Shown in pieces: positions 42,548 through 52,315 of a stretch of 64,000 nt of DNA (positions are counted from its first letter, which is position 1; each line of letters opens with the position of its first letter). The position numbers and the translations under genes are program-made. The notes under the pieces were generated by a model. The model saw only the letters and a program-made list of their open reading frames with translations. It did not search any database and had not been told where the DNA came from. The stretch lies in assembly GCF_022968395.1 (NCBI RefSeq), contig NZ_JALJQZ010000002.1:124001-188000 (forward strand), given 5' to 3'. Source of the stretch: Affinirhizobium lemnae. GTDB lineage: Bacteria > Pseudomonadota > Alphaproteobacteria > Rhizobiales > Rhizobiaceae.

Positions 42548-43039
42548 ATGGCGAAAGTGACGTTGACGGTGAATGGCCGGACGATGTCGAGCGAGTGTGA
42601 CGATCGCACTCTGCTCGTACACTTCATCCGGGATAAACTGGGCCTGACCGGCACCCATGTGGGATGTGATACGACTCAATGCGGTGCCTGCGTGGTGCAT
42701 ATGGATGGAAAGTCGGTCAAGAGCTGTTCCATTCTGGCGGTGCAGGCCGCAGGTTCCACCGTCACCACCATTGAAGGCATTGCATCTCAGGGCGAGTTGC
42801 ATCCTGTACAAGCGGCGTTCAACCAGCACCACGGGCTTCAGTGCGGCTTCTGCACGCCTGGCATGGTAATGACGGCGGTCGATATGATTAATCGTCACGG
42901 TGGACAACTGGACGAGCAGACGGTTCGGCACGAACTGGAGGGCAATATCTGTCGCTGCACCGGCTACCACAATATCGTCAAGGCCGTGCTCTCCGCCAAT
43001 GAAGAGATGCATGGCGCATCGCGCCAGGCTGCCGAGTAG
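42548..43039 (+). CDS. coxS: Molybdenum hydroxylase small (2Fe-2S) subunit, CoxS-like
   Basis: The iron-sulfur subunit of an aerobic CO-dehydrogenase-type molybdenum hydroxylase, which passes electrons from the Mo site to FAD. 163 residues from the ATG at 42548, with GGGAGGAAA 4-10 bases upstream. It contains a plant-type [2Fe-2S] motif ([16 protein letters not shown], then CSILAVQA) and an xanthine-oxidase-type [2Fe-2S] domain ([20 protein letters not shown]). First gene of an S-L-M cluster, 98 bases before the large subunit. A small CCCC-GTTC-GGGG hairpin (42520-42531) sits just ahead of the ribosome site. Confidence 0.9.
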   Translation: MAKVTLTVNGRTMSSECDDRTLLVHFIRDKLGLTGTHVGCDTTQCGACVVHMDGKSVKSCSILAVQAAGSTVTTIEGIASQGELHPVQAAFNQHHGLQCGFCTPGMVMTAVDMINRHGGQLDEQTVRHELEGNICRCTGYHNIVKAVLSANEEMHGASRQAAE

Positions 43040-43137
43040 ATTTCGAACCGGCATCCGGCGGATCTTTCCTGCCTCGATGGCAGCTTTCGCCGTGGCCTTT
43101 CAATGCTGTTCTATCGCTTTCATCTGGAGGAGATGAC

Positions 43138-45501
43138 ATGGGTATGGAAGGGATTGGTGCGCGCGTCGCCCGCAAGGAGGACAAGAGGTTCCTCACGGGC
43201 AAGGGTCGCTACACTGACGATATGGTCGTTCCGGGCATGAAATATGCCTATTTCGTGCGTAGTCCGCACGCGCATGCGAAGATTACCGGCATCAATGTTT
43301 CAGCAGCCAAGGCCATGCCGGGTGTCATTGATGTTCTGGATGGCAAGCAGTTGCAGGCAGACGGGATCGGCAATCTCATCTGTGGCTGGATGATCCATTC
43401 CAAGGATGGGTCTCCGATGAAAATGGGCGCATGGCGTCCGCTGGCTGTGGATACGGTGCGCTATGTGGGCGATGCCATCGCCATCGTGGTGGCCGATTCC
43501 GTTGCGGAAGCGCGCGACGCGGCGGAAGTCGTAACGGTCGATTATGAGGAACTTCCCGCTGTCATCACGTCCGTAGCGGCACTCGAAGCAGGAGCGCCGC
43601 AAATTCATCCGGAAGCACCAGGTAATCTGATCTTCGACTGGCAGATCGGCGACGGAGCGGCGACCGACAAGGCCATTGCCGAAGCGGCCCATGTCACCGA
43701 AATTGAGATCCTGAACAATCGTCTATCGCCCAACCCGATGGAGCCGCGCGCGGCGCTCGGCGTCTATGACGAGGCGGAGGACCATTACACCTGCTACACC
43801 ACCAGCCAGAACCCGCATGTGGCGCGTCTGGTCATGAGCGCCTTCTATAATGTCGCGCCCGAAAACAAGCTGCGCGTCATTGCGCCGGATGTCGGCGGCG
43901 GTTTCGGCTCCAAGATCTATATCTATCCGGAAGAAATCGTCTGTCTCTGGGCCTCGAAAAAGACCGGCGTTCCGGTGAAATGGACGTCGGACCGTACCGA
44001 AGCCTTCCTGACAGATGCCCATGGCCGCGATCATGTTTCGAAGGTCAAGATGGCCTTCGACAAGAATCACCGGATCATCGGTCTGAAGGTGGATACGATC
44101 GCCAATCTCGGCGCCTATATGTCGCTCTTCTCGTCGGCGGTGCCGACCTATCTCTATGCGACGTTGTTGTCGGGCCAGTACGCCATTCCCGCCATCCATG
44201 CCAATGTCCGCACGGTCTACACCAATACGGTTCCGGTCGATGCCTATCGTGGGGCAGGGCGTCCAGAAGCGACGTACTTGCTGGAGCGCACCATGGAAGT
44301 GGCGGCGCGAGAACTTGGCGTTTCACCCGCTGAGCTTCGCCGCAAGAACTTCATTCGCAGCTTCCCGTACCAGACCCCTGTCATCATGAACTACGACGCG
44401 GGCGATTATGATGCATCCCTGACAGCGGCGATGGACGCGGCGGATTGGAACGGCTTCCCCGCGCGTCGTGCCGAGGCAGAGGGGCGAGGCAAGAAGCGCG
44501 GCATCGGTATGAGCTGCTATATCGAGGCCTGCGGCATCGCACCCTCGCAAGCAGTCGGTTCTCTTGGTGCCGGTGTCGGCCTTTGGGAATCGGCGGAAGT
44601 GCGGGTGAATGCCGTTGGCACCATCGAGGTTCTCACCGGTTCGCACAGCCATGGGCAGGGCCACGAAACCACCTTCGCCCAGCTGGTTGCGGATCGGCTC
44701 GGCGTACCGCTCGCCAGCGTCAACATCGTGCATGGCGATACCGACAAGGTACAGATGGGCATGGGCACCTACGGCTCGCGTTCCGGTGCCGTCGGCATGT
44801 CGGCCATCGTCAAGGCGCTCGACAAGGTCGAGATGAAGGCGAAGAAGATTGCCGCGCATCTGATGGAAGCTGACGAGAGCGACATCGTCATCGAAAATGG
44901 CGAGCTGAAGGTAGCGGGCACCGACAAGACGCTGCCCTGGTTCCAGGTAGCACTTGCCGCTTACACTGCCCACAACCTGCCTTCGGGCATGGAGCCGGGC
45001 CTGAAGGAAACCGCCTTCTACGATCCGTCCAACTTCACCTTCCCGGCGGGTTGCTACATAGCAGAGGTGGAAATCGATCCGGATACCGGCAAGACGGAAA
45101 TCATCCAGTTCGTGGCCGCCGACGACTTCGGCAACATCATCAATCCGATGATCGTCGAGGGGCAGGTGCATGGGGGCTTGGCGCAGGGCATTGGTCAGGC
45201 GCTTCTGGAAGAGGTGCGCTATGACGAGGTGAGCGGCCAGCTTCTGACGGCAAGCTACATGGATTACGCCATGCCGCGGGCCGACGATCTGCCTTCGTTC
45301 AAGCTCTCGCATCAGAACACGCCGTGCCCCAGCAATCCGCTTGGCATCAAGGGCTGTGGCGAGGCGGGTGCCATCGGTTCGCCTCCTGCGCTGATCAATG
45401 CCATTACCGATGCCATCGGTGTGGAGATCACCATGCCAGCAACGCCGCTCAAGGTGTGGCAGGCGCTTCAATCTGCTGAGCCGCGCATGGCTGCCGAATA
45501 A
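43138..45501 (+). CDS. coxL: Molybdenum hydroxylase large subunit, form II CoxL-like
   Basis: The catalytic molybdopterin-cytosine-dinucleotide subunit, 787 residues. The active-site loop reads AYRGAGR (369-375), the signature of form II CODH-like enzymes; form I (proven CO dehydrogenases) has AYxCSFR with a catalytic cysteine, absent here. GGGFGSK and the late [13 protein letters not shown] contact the cofactor. Order S-L-M is also typical of form II, whereas form I is M-S-L. The true substrate of form II enzymes is uncertain: CO is disputed, and other small carbonyl or heterocyclic substrates are possible. No coxDEF-type maturation genes are seen next to it. coxM starts 15 bases later. Confidence 0.88.
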   Translation: MGMEGIGARVARKEDKRFLTGKGRYTDDMVVPGMKYAYFVRSPHAHAKITGINVSAAKAMPGVIDVLDGKQLQADGIGNLICGWMIHSKDGSPMKMGAWRPLAVDTVRYVGDAIAIVVADSVAEARDAAEVVTVDYEELPAVITSVAALEAGAPQIHPEAPGNLIFDWQIGDGAATDKAIAEAAHVTEIEILNNRLSPNPMEPRAALGVYDEAEDHYTCYTTSQNPHVARLVMSAFYNVAPENKLRVIAPDVGGGFGSKIYIYPEEIVCLWASKKTGVPVKWTSDRTEAFLTDAHGRDHVSKVKMAFDKNHRIIGLKVDTIANLGAYMSLFSSAVPTYLYATLLSGQYAIPAIHANVRTVYTNTVPVDAYRGAGRPEATYLLERTMEVAARELGVSPAELRRKNFIRSFPYQTPVIMNYDAGDYDASLTAAMDAADWNGFPARRAEAEGRGKKRGIGMSCYIEACGIAPSQAVGSLGAGVGLWESAEVRVNAVGTIEVLTGSHSHGQGHETTFAQLVADRLGVPLASVNIVHGDTDKVQMGMGTYGSRSGAVGMSAIVKALDKVEMKAKKIAAHLMEADESDIVIENGELKVAGTDKTLPWFQVALAAYTAHNLPSGMEPGLKETAFYDPSNFTFPAGCYIAEVEIDPDTGKTEIIQFVAADDFGNIINPMIVEGQVHGGLAQGIGQALLEEVRYDEVSGQLLTASYMDYAMPRADDLPSFKLSHQNTPCPSNPLGIKGCGEAGAIGSPPALINAITDAIGVEITMPATPLKVWQALQSAEPRMAAE

Positions 45502-45516
45502 GGGGAGGGATCAGGC

Positions 45517-46314
45517 ATGTATGATACCAATTACCACCGCGCCTCCTCGGTCGAAGAGGCTGTGAAGCTGCGGTCCTCGCAGGACGAGGCCCGCTATCTT
45601 TCCGGCGGCATGACGCTGATCGCCACCATGAAGCAGCGGCTTGCCGCGCCTTCCGACCTGGTGGATCTGCGGCATGTGGCCAGCATGAAGGGGATCTCGG
45701 TCGAAGGGCGCAAGGTGCGTATCGGAGCCGCCACAACCCATGCGGAAGTCGCTTCGTCGTCGGCGCTTCGGGCCGTCTGCCCCGCTATCTGCCATCTGGC
45801 TGGCATGATCGGTGATCCGCATGTGCGCCACATGGGAACGATCGGCGGGTCCGTGGCCAACAACGATCCGGCGGCGGATTATCCTTCCGCCGTGCTCGCG
45901 CTCAATGCCACGGTCGTGACGGATCGCCGGGAGATTTCGGCCGACGATTACTTCCAGGGCATGTTCGATACGGCACTGGAAGAGGGCGAGTTGATCACCG
46001 CCATCACCTTCGAAGCGCCGGAAAAAGCTGGTTATGCAAAGTTCCCCAATCCGGCCTCGCGCTATGCCCTGACCGGCGTGTTTGTCGCTAAGAGTGGCTC
46101 CGGCGTTCGCGTTGCCGTCACCGGGGCGGGCTCTAACGGTGTGTTCCGCGTAAAGGATCTGGAGGCTGCACTTTTGGCAAACTGGTCTGCCGAATCAGTG
46201 TCGTCTGTCACTGTCGATGCGAGCCAGATGATGGAAGATATGCACGCCACGCCGGACTACCGCGCCAATCTCGTCAAGGTCATGGCGAAGCGGGCGGTGC
46301 AGGCCGCGGGGTAA
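45517..46314 (+). CDS. coxM: Molybdenum hydroxylase medium (FAD) subunit, CoxM-like
   Basis: The FAD-binding subunit that takes electrons from CoxS and passes them to an acceptor. 265 residues, with the two FAD motifs of this family: YLSGGMTLIATMKQRLAAP (about 28-46; AGGxS/T type) and MGTIGGSVANNDPAADYP (about 106-123, TIGG). An AGGGAGGGATC site precedes the ATG. It is the last gene of the S-L-M operon, followed by a strong terminator. Length and domain set are normal. Confidence 0.9.
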   Translation: MYDTNYHRASSVEEAVKLRSSQDEARYLSGGMTLIATMKQRLAAPSDLVDLRHVASMKGISVEGRKVRIGAATTHAEVASSSALRAVCPAICHLAGMIGDPHVRHMGTIGGSVANNDPAADYPSAVLALNATVVTDRREISADDYFQGMFDTALEEGELITAITFEAPEKAGYAKFPNPASRYALTGVFVAKSGSGVRVAVTGAGSNGVFRVKDLEAALLANWSAESVSSVTVDASQMMEDMHATPDYRANLVKVMAKRAVQAAG

Positions 46315-46335
46315 TTTCTTCGCTTAAAACCACTT

Positions 46336-46361
46336 GGGGCGGTGAAAACCGCCCCTTTTTT
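46336..46361 (+). terminator. Terminator of the coxSLM-like operon
   Basis: GGGGCGGT (46336-46343) pairs perfectly with ACCGCCCC (46348-46355) around GAAA, a stable tetraloop, followed by TTTTTT. A strong intrinsic terminator 22 bases after coxM. Confidence 0.92.
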
Positions 46362-46369
46362 ATCTTTGC

Positions 46370-46383
46370 TTGATGTGAATCAA
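46370..46383. promoter_or_regulatory. FNR/FixK box upstream of hemA
   Basis: TTGATGTGAATCAA is a perfect match to the TTGAT-N4-ATCAA consensus of FNR/FixK/FnrN-type regulators. It lies about 155 bases upstream of the hemA start. If the factor binds at -41.5, transcription would start near 46418, with a TAAATT -10-like element at 46406-46411. Oxygen-responsive control of ALA synthase is known in several alphaproteobacteria. Confidence 0.8.
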
Positions 46384-46531
46384 TTTTTTCTTATGACACC
46401 TTTCATAAATTCATATTGGAATGATTCAAAAAAATGCGCCAAATGCCGCAGGTGGCATGGAATCGCTGGTTGCAGGCTTGACGGGACAAACCTCAACACC
46501 CAAAACGGGCTGCAGGTTCTGGAGTGTAAGA

Positions 46532-47746
46532 ATGGATTTCGAGGCATTTTTTAAGGGCGAGCTGGACAGCCTTCATCAGGAAGGCCGCTATCGTGTGTTC
46601 GCCGATCTCGAGCGTCACCGTGGAAACTTTCCGCGGGCAACGCGCCACACTCCGGAAGGCAAACGCGATGTCACCGTCTGGTGTTCCAACGATTATCTCG
46701 GCATGGGCCAGCATCCGGCGGTGATTGCAGCCATGCATGAGGCGATCGATCACTGTGGCGCGGGTGCTGGCGGCACCCGGAATATTTCTGGAACCACCCA
46801 CTATCACGTTCTGCTTGAGCAGGAACTTGCCGATCTGCACGGCAAGGAAGCCGCTCTGATCTTCACCTCGGGCTATGTCTCGAACTGGGCAACGCTCGGC
46901 ACCTTGGGCGCCAAGATTCCGGGCCTCATCATCTTCTCGGATGCTCTGAACCACGCTTCGATGATCGAAGGCATTCGCTTCGGCAAATGCGAACGCGTCA
47001 TCTGGAAGCATAATGATCTGGATGATCTGCGCGCCAAGCTGGCCGCTTCGGATCCGAAGGCTCCGAAGCTCATCGCATTCGAGAGCGTCTATTCCATGGA
47101 TGGCGATATCGCGCCGATCAAGGAAATCTGCGATCTTGCCGATGAATTCGGTGCCATGACCTATCTGGACGAGGTGCATGCCGTTGGCATGTATGGTCCT
47201 CGTGGTGGCGGCATTGCCGAGCGCGAAGGTCTGATGGATCGTATTACGATCATCGAAGGTACGCTGGGCAAAGCCTTTGGCGTCATGGGTGGTTACATCA
47301 CCGGCTCAAACGCTGTGTGCGATTTCATCCGCTCCTTTGCATCTGGCTTCATCTTTACGACGGCTATTCCGCCAGCGCTGGCTGCCGGTGCGGTCGCTTC
47401 CATTCGTCACCTGAAGAACAGCCCGTTCGAGCGCGCTCGCCATCAGGATCGCGTCCGCAAGCTGCGCGCTTCGCTGGATGCCCGTGGCATTCCGCACATG
47501 ATGAACCCGAGCCATATCGTGCCGGTCATGGTGGGTGATGCGGCCAAGTGCAAGTGGATCTCGGATCTGCTGCTCGATCACTCGGACATTTATGTTCAGC
47601 CGATCAACTACCCGACGGTGCCGCGCAAGACCGAGCGTCTGCGCATCACGCCGACGCCACTGCATTCAGATGCTGATATCGAGCACCTGGTCGGCGCATT
47701 GCATCAGCTCTGGTCGCGTTGCGCACTGGCGCGTGCGGTGGCCTGA
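46532..47746 (+). CDS. hemA: 5-aminolevulinate synthase
   Basis: A PLP enzyme that condenses glycine with succinyl-CoA to give 5-aminolevulinate, the first haem precursor in the Shemin pathway of alphaproteobacteria. 404 residues from ATG 46532 ([12 protein letters not shown]); an upstream in-frame ATG at 46421 would add 37 residues unlike the family. Key parts are [13 protein letters not shown], the [13 protein letters not shown] glycine-rich loop, [15 protein letters not shown] (PLP-contacting Asp and His), and the Schiff-base lysine in [14 protein letters not shown]. It uses succinyl-CoA, the product of the neighbouring propionate pathway and of SucAB. A perfect FNR/FixK box upstream suggests induction at low oxygen. 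It ends at an intrinsic terminator. Confidence 0.96.
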   Translation: MDFEAFFKGELDSLHQEGRYRVFADLERHRGNFPRATRHTPEGKRDVTVWCSNDYLGMGQHPAVIAAMHEAIDHCGAGAGGTRNISGTTHYHVLLEQELADLHGKEAALIFTSGYVSNWATLGTLGAKIPGLIIFSDALNHASMIEGIRFGKCERVIWKHNDLDDLRAKLAASDPKAPKLIAFESVYSMDGDIAPIKEICDLADEFGAMTYLDEVHAVGMYGPRGGGIAEREGLMDRITIIEGTLGKAFGVMGGYITGSNAVCDFIRSFASGFIFTTAIPPALAAGAVASIRHLKNSPFERARHQDRVRKLRASLDARGIPHMMNPSHIVPVMVGDAAKCKWISDLLLDHSDIYVQPINYPTVPRKTERLRITPTPLHSDADIEHLVGALHQLWSRCALARAVA

Positions 47747-47770
47747 GCATTCGAAGATCTGAAATTCAGA

Positions 47771-47799
47771 AGCGGATCGTGGCAGCGCGGTCCGCTTTT
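47771..47799 (+). terminator. Terminator of hemA
   Basis: AGCGGATCG (47771-47779) pairs with CGGTCCGCT (47788-47796, one T-G) and runs into TTTTC then GTTT. It lies between hemA and the converging regulator gene. Confidence 0.75.
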
Positions 47800-47803
47800 C
47801 GTT

Positions 47804-49213
47804 TCACACAATCCGATAAGGCACGATCGACCGGTTGTCGTGGTCCACGGCGAGCCTGCTTTTGAGCGGTGGCATGGCCCTTTGCGGGCAGTTATGACGC
47901 TCGCAAATGCGGCAGGAAATACCGATGGGCTCAAAGGCGGCGCGGCTGTCGAGATCCAGATCGTCGGCATAGACGAAGCTGTCCGCATAGGAAATCTCGC
48001 AGCCGAGCGCCAAGGCATAGCGTGGCTGCACGGCGCGAAAGCCACCGCTGCCCTTGGTGATTTGCGTAGCGAGACAGAGGTATCGCACGCCGTCCGGCGT
48101 TTCTGCCAATTGCCGAATAATGCGTCCCGGCATCTCGAAAGCCTGATGCACATTCCATAAGGGGCAGGCGGCACCGAAGCGCGCGAATTGAAGCTTGGCG
48201 GCGCTATGGCGCTTGGTAATGTTTCCCGCCCGATCCACCCGCGCGAAGAAAATCGGAATGCCCTTCTGCCCCGGTCTTTGCAGCGTGCTCAGCCGGTGGC
48301 AGATCTGTTCAAGGCTGGCGCCGAAATGGGCCGAGAGCAGGTCGAGATCATGGCGCAGATCGCGGGCGCGTTTCAGGAAGCTTTCGTAAGGAAGAAGCAG
48401 TGCGCCAGCGAAATAGTTTGCCAAGCCGATGCGACAGATTTCCACCGCTTCGGCTGTTCGGAAACCGGCCTCGCGGGCAGTGCGATCAATCGGTTCTGCC
48501 GCGAAGAGCTGGGCAATTTGAAGCGCCATCTGGAAATCACGGGTGGCGGGTGTCGCATAGGCGTTGAGGGAAAGCCGTCTTGTCGCAGGATCGAAGCTGC
48601 GGATCAGTTCATCCTTCAGGGCCGTTCGTTCCACGCGAACCCCGAAGCGATGCAGCAGAAAGTGCTGAAGCGCCGCATGATTTTCGCCGCCGCCGAGACC
48701 GATTTCCTCCGCCAGGCGCTCGGCCAGGACGTCCAGTTCGTGAATGTAGTTGTCGACGAAATGAAAGTAGTCGCGCACCTCGTCATAGGGCGTAGTCTCG
48801 CTCAGTGCCGCGCGACCCAACCGGTCATCCATGCTGGCCAGTTGCTCGCTGGAGCGGCGATAGGCCTGATGCGCGGCAATCAGTGCATGGGCAATGGCCG
48901 GTGCGTTCTGCGTCACCAGCTTCAGATCCTGAAGGCTGCCGGTATAACCTTCGAACAACGGATCGGACAGTGCTTCAGACAGGGCCGATAGAAGCCGGTC
49001 CCCTTCGCCGGAAGAGAGATCAGCAATGCTGACACCGAATTTTTCCGCCAGCGCCAGCAGAACGGCAGCGGATACGGGACGCTGATTGTTCTCAATCTGG
49101 TTCAGGTAGCTGGTCGAAATCCCAAGCCGTTCCGCGAATTGTGATTGCGTTGCCCGCGCGCCCTCCCGCACATCCCGAACTTTTCGACCGATATAGAGCT
49201 TGCCAATCGCCAT
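47804..49213 (-). CDS. pccR: PccR/ScfR-type XRE regulator of propionate metabolism
   Basis: A transcription factor of the short-chain fatty acyl regulator family (RamB/PccR/MccR group). 469 residues from ATG 49213: an N-terminal helix-turn-helix (TQSQFAERLGISTSYLNQIE, about 26-45), an IrrE/peptidase-like middle domain, and a C-terminal domain with a cysteine motif CRICERHNC close to the end. An upstream extension of the frame to 49390 is not family-like and runs into pccB. It is divergent from pccB, the arrangement of known pccR genes, and TTTGC-type half-sites lie just upstream of its start. This makes control by a CoA-ester of the propionyl-CoA pathway very likely; autoregulation is inferred. 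Confidence 0.85.
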   Translation of the reverse strand: MAIGKLYIGRKVRDVREGARATQSQFAERLGISTSYLNQIENNQRPVSAAVLLALAEKFGVSIADLSSGEGDRLLSALSEALSDPLFEGYTGSLQDLKLVTQNAPAIAHALIAAHQAYRRSSEQLASMDDRLGRAALSETTPYDEVRDYFHFVDNYIHELDVLAERLAEEIGLGGGENHAALQHFLLHRFGVRVERTALKDELIRSFDPATRRLSLNAYATPATRDFQMALQIAQLFAAEPIDRTAREAGFRTAEAVEICRIGLANYFAGALLLPYESFLKRARDLRHDLDLLSAHFGASLEQICHRLSTLQRPGQKGIPIFFARVDRAGNITKRHSAAKLQFARFGAACPLWNVHQAFEMPGRIIRQLAETPDGVRYLCLATQITKGSGGFRAVQPRYALALGCEISYADSFVYADDLDLDSRAAFEPIGISCRICERHNCPQRAMPPLKSRLAVDHDNRSIVPYRIV

Positions 49214-49216
49214 GAA

Positions 49217-49245
49217 TTTGCAACTTCGCAAAATGCAGTTTGCAT
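49217..49245. promoter_or_regulatory. Candidate PccR operator with three TTTGC half-sites
   Basis: TTTGCAA (49217-49223), the inverse TTCGCAAAA (49225-49233) and TTTGCAT (49239-49245) lie between pccR and pccB. Published targets of PccR/RamB-type regulators carry TTTGCAAA-type half-sites. The cluster lies directly before the pccR start codon, with a possible minus-strand promoter (TTGAAG, 18 bases, TATAAA) at 49276-49247, consistent with autoregulation and control of pccB. Confidence 0.55.
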
Positions 49246-49344
49246 ATTTATAGATTACACATTGCCACCTCTTCAACCAAAATCCATGTTTCGCCTGCAG
49301 GGTCAACGCGATACAAGAGCAAGACAAATTCAAGGGAGGCGGCA

Positions 49345-50877
49345 TTGCGCGCAGTTTTGAGCGAAGTGGAAGCACGGCGGGCAGAGGCACGCCTTGGTGG
49401 CGGCCAGAAGCGAATCGATGCGCAGCACGCCAAGGGTAAGCTTACGGCGCGTGAACGCATCGAGGTGTTGCTCGATGAAGGCTCCTTCGAAGAATATGAT
49501 ATGTATGTCACGCATCGCTGCGTCGATTTCGGCATGGAAAGCCAGAAGGTCGCGGGCGATGGCGTCGTCACCGGCTGGGGCACGATCAACGGGCGGCAGG
49601 TCTACGTGTTCTCCCAGGATTTTACCGTTCTCGGCGGATCGCTGTCTGAAACCCATGCGCAAAAGATCTGCAAGATCATGGATATGGCGGTACGTGTCGG
49701 CGCGCCGGTCATCGGCCTGAACGATTCGGGCGGTGCTCGCATTCAGGAAGGCGTGGCGTCGCTGGCCGGTTATGCGGAAGTCTTCCGCCGCAATGCGGAA
49801 GCCTCCGGCGTCATTCCGCAGATCTCCGTCATCATGGGACCTTGCGCGGGTGGCGCTGTCTACTCGCCTGCCATGACCGACTTCATCTTCATGGTGCGCG
49901 ATTCATCTTACATGTTCGTCACTGGCCCGGACGTGGTGAAGACGGTCACGAACGAAATCGTGACGGCGGAAGAACTGGGCGGTGCATCCACCCATACGAA
50001 GAAGTCTTCCGTGGCCGACGCAGCCTATGAGAACGATATCGAAACGCTGGAAGCGGTACGCCAGCTCTTCGATTTCCTGCCGCTCAACAATCGCGACAAG
50101 CCACCGGTGCGGCCCTTCTTCGATGATCCGGCCCGGGTGGAAATGCGGCTCGATAGCCTGATCCCGGATTCGGCCACCAAGCCTTACGACATGAAGGAAC
50201 TCATCTACGCGATTGCGGATGAGGGTGATTTCTTCGAAATTCAGGAAGCCTTTGCAAAGAACATCGTCACCGGCTTCATCCGTCTGGAAGGACAGACGGT
50301 GGGCGTCGTCGCCAACCAGCCGATGGTGCTGGCGGGCTGCCTTGATATCGATGCCTCGCGTAAGGCGGCACGTTTCGTGCGCTTCTGCGATGCCTTCTCG
50401 ATCCCGATCCTGACGCTGGTGGATGTACCTGGCTTCCTGCCGGGTGTGGCGCAGGAATATGGCGGCGTCATCAAGCACGGCGCGAAGCTTTTGTTCGCCT
50501 ATTCGGAAGCGACTGTGCCGATGGTGACACTGATCACCCGCAAGGCCTATGGCGGCGCCTATGACGTTATGGCCTCGAAGCATATTGGCGCCGACGTCAA
50601 CTATGCCTGGCCGAGCGCGGAAATTGCCGTGATGGGAGCCAAAGGGGCAACCGAAATTCTCTATCGCTCTGAGTTGGGCGATGCGGACAAGATTGCGGCG
50701 CGCACCAATGAATATGAGGAGCGGTTTGCCAATCCCTTCGTGGCGGCGGAGCGCGGCTTCATCGACGAGGTCATCATGCCGCATTCGTCGCGCCGCCGCA
50801 TTGCGCGGGCTTTCGCCTCTCTGCGCAACAAGCAGATTAACACCCATTGGAAAAAGCACGACACGATCCCGCTTTGA
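49345..50877 (+). CDS. pccB: Propionyl-CoA carboxylase beta subunit
   Basis: The carboxyltransferase subunit that moves CO2 from biotin to propionyl-CoA, giving methylmalonyl-CoA. 510 residues from a TTG start at 49345, chosen because AAGGGAGG lies 7 bases upstream and the protein then begins at the usual family N-terminus ([20 protein letters not shown]). An upstream ATG-like start would run through the promoter region. Two crotonase-like halves are seen: [14 protein letters not shown] and [16 protein letters not shown] in the first, [16 protein letters not shown] and [15 protein letters not shown] in the second. First gene of the pccB-yghU-x-x-pccA cluster, opposite pccR. Confidence 0.95.
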   Translation: MRAVLSEVEARRAEARLGGGQKRIDAQHAKGKLTARERIEVLLDEGSFEEYDMYVTHRCVDFGMESQKVAGDGVVTGWGTINGRQVYVFSQDFTVLGGSLSETHAQKICKIMDMAVRVGAPVIGLNDSGGARIQEGVASLAGYAEVFRRNAEASGVIPQISVIMGPCAGGAVYSPAMTDFIFMVRDSSYMFVTGPDVVKTVTNEIVTAEELGGASTHTKKSSVADAAYENDIETLEAVRQLFDFLPLNNRDKPPVRPFFDDPARVEMRLDSLIPDSATKPYDMKELIYAIADEGDFFEIQEAFAKNIVTGFIRLEGQTVGVVANQPMVLAGCLDIDASRKAARFVRFCDAFSIPILTLVDVPGFLPGVAQEYGGVIKHGAKLLFAYSEATVPMVTLITRKAYGGAYDVMASKHIGADVNYAWPSAEIAVMGAKGATEILYRSELGDADKIAARTNEYEERFANPFVAAERGFIDEVIMPHSSRRRIARAFASLRNKQINTHWKKHDTIPL

Positions 50878-50966
50878 GGCTCGCGTATCCAGTGTGAACA
50901 CTTATATCTTGCGGGTTACGCCCTTCCTCCACGGCGTCAGCCTCTTGAAACAAGGATTTCAATTCC

Positions 50967-51860
50967 ATGAGTGATTCCAAATTTCCGCCGGAAAAGAACC
51001 TGCCAGCCGGCTATGAACCGCCCAAGGTCTGGACCTGGGAGCCTGGAAATGGCGGCGCCTTTGCCAGCACCAATCGACCCATCGCCGGGTCCACGCACGA
51101 GCAAGAATTGAAGGTCGGCAAGCATCCGCTGCAGCTTTACTCGCTGGGCACACCAAATGGCCAGAAGGTCACGATCCTGCTGGAAGAACTGCTGGAAGCG
51201 GGTCACGCGGGGGCCGAATATGATGCCTGGCTGATCAATATCGGCAAAGGCGACCAGTTCGGCTCCGGTTTTGTCGGCGTCAATCCGAATTCCAAGATCC
51301 CGGCTTTGATGGACCATCAGCCGAAGGGCGGCGGCGAGCCTGTGCGCCTGTTCGAATCCGGTTCCATTCTCGTCTATCTGGCGGAAAAGTTTGGCGCGTT
51401 TCTGCCCAGCGATCTGCGGGCCCGTGTCGAGGCCATGAACTGGCTGTTCTGGCAGATGGGTTCAGCACCCTTCGTCGGTGGCGGTTTCGGCCACTTCTTT
51501 GCCTACGCTCCGATGAAGATCCAGTATGCCATCGATCGCTACGCCATGGAAACCAAACGCCAGCTGGATGTGCTGAACCGGCAGTTGGCCGAGAATGAGT
51601 TTGTCGGTGGCAGCGAATACACCATTGCCGATATGGCCATCTGGCCCTGGTATGGTCGCCTTGCGCTGGATTCGTCCTATCCGAATGCAGGCGAATTCCT
51701 GTCAACCGCTGAATACGAACACGTGGTGCGCTGGGCCAAGCAGTTGGCGGCACGTCCGGGCGTCAAACGCGGCGGCATCGTCAACAAGGCCTCGGGCGAT
51801 CCGGGCTCCTTCCTGCCTGAGCGTCACGATGCATCCGACTTCAACGGTCTAAACGTCTGA
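50967..51860 (+). CDS. yghU: YghU-type glutathione S-transferase
   Basis: A glutathione S-transferase-like protein close to E. coli YghU, a glutathione-dependent disulfide-bond reductase that binds two GSH per site. 297 residues: a family-specific N-terminal arm (PPKVWTWEPGNGGAFASTNRP), a thioredoxin-fold domain with LGTPNGQKVTILLEELL and NPNSKIPAL, and an all-helical C-domain with EYTIADMAIWPWYG. The match to YghU is strong along the whole length. It sits between pccB and the two small unknown genes leading to pccA, on the same strand, which is an unexpected neighbour; no direct role in propionate metabolism is known. Confidence 0.92.
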   Translation: MSDSKFPPEKNLPAGYEPPKVWTWEPGNGGAFASTNRPIAGSTHEQELKVGKHPLQLYSLGTPNGQKVTILLEELLEAGHAGAEYDAWLINIGKGDQFGSGFVGVNPNSKIPALMDHQPKGGGEPVRLFESGSILVYLAEKFGAFLPSDLRARVEAMNWLFWQMGSAPFVGGGFGHFFAYAPMKIQYAIDRYAMETKRQLDVLNRQLAENEFVGGSEYTIADMAIWPWYGRLALDSSYPNAGEFLSTAEYEHVVRWAKQLAARPGVKRGGIVNKASGDPGSFLPERHDASDFNGLNV

Positions 51861-51933
51861 TCATACACATCGGCCTGCCTCTTCCTCGGAACGGGCAGGC
51901 CATCGACACATAAGAATAAACTGGAGACTGCCC

Positions 51934-52311
51934 GTGGCCAACCTGCCCGAAATGACGAAACACCGAGGCTTTCCGGGCGGAATGCCGGGCACCGGCGTGC
52001 AGTTCACCATTCGACGCGCGAACCCGAAGGGCGTGACACCGCTGAAGGCTATCCCGCGCAAGGCCCGCCCCGGCACCAAGGAACACCGCATTGATGCGGC
52101 GTTCCTGCATGCGCTGTGGCATCATTTCGGCGATCAGCCATTTGAGCGCGGCAATCTGGATGCCGCCCGCCTCAGCCTGCTGTTCGGGCGCGAAGTTGTG
52201 CCTGTCGACAAGGCTTTCGATCCGCAATCCTATGAGGCGCTGCTGCAGATCAATGAACGCGTGGCGCGTCAGAATTTCCCCGAATCCTTCGAAGACGTGT
52301 TTGAGGTCTAG
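51934..52311 (+). CDS. Unknown small protein, paralog A of the pcc cluster
   Basis: A 125-residue soluble protein of unknown function. It starts with GTG after CTGGAGA. Visible pattern: an N-terminal KHRGFPGGMPGTGVQFTIRR stretch, a basic linker, then a helical half with FLHALWHHFG, PFERGNLD, LLFGREV, FDPQSYEALLQINE and RQNFPESFED. No signal peptide or membrane segment, and no catalytic motif I recognise. It is about 58 per cent identical by eye to the next gene, which starts 4 bases after its stop, so the pair is a tandem duplication. Their position directly before pccA suggests an accessory role for the carboxylase; that is inference only. Confidence 0.8.
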   Translation: MANLPEMTKHRGFPGGMPGTGVQFTIRRANPKGVTPLKAIPRKARPGTKEHRIDAAFLHALWHHFGDQPFERGNLDAARLSLLFGREVVPVDKAFDPQSYEALLQINERVARQNFPESFEDVFEV

Positions 52312-52315
52312 AGCC

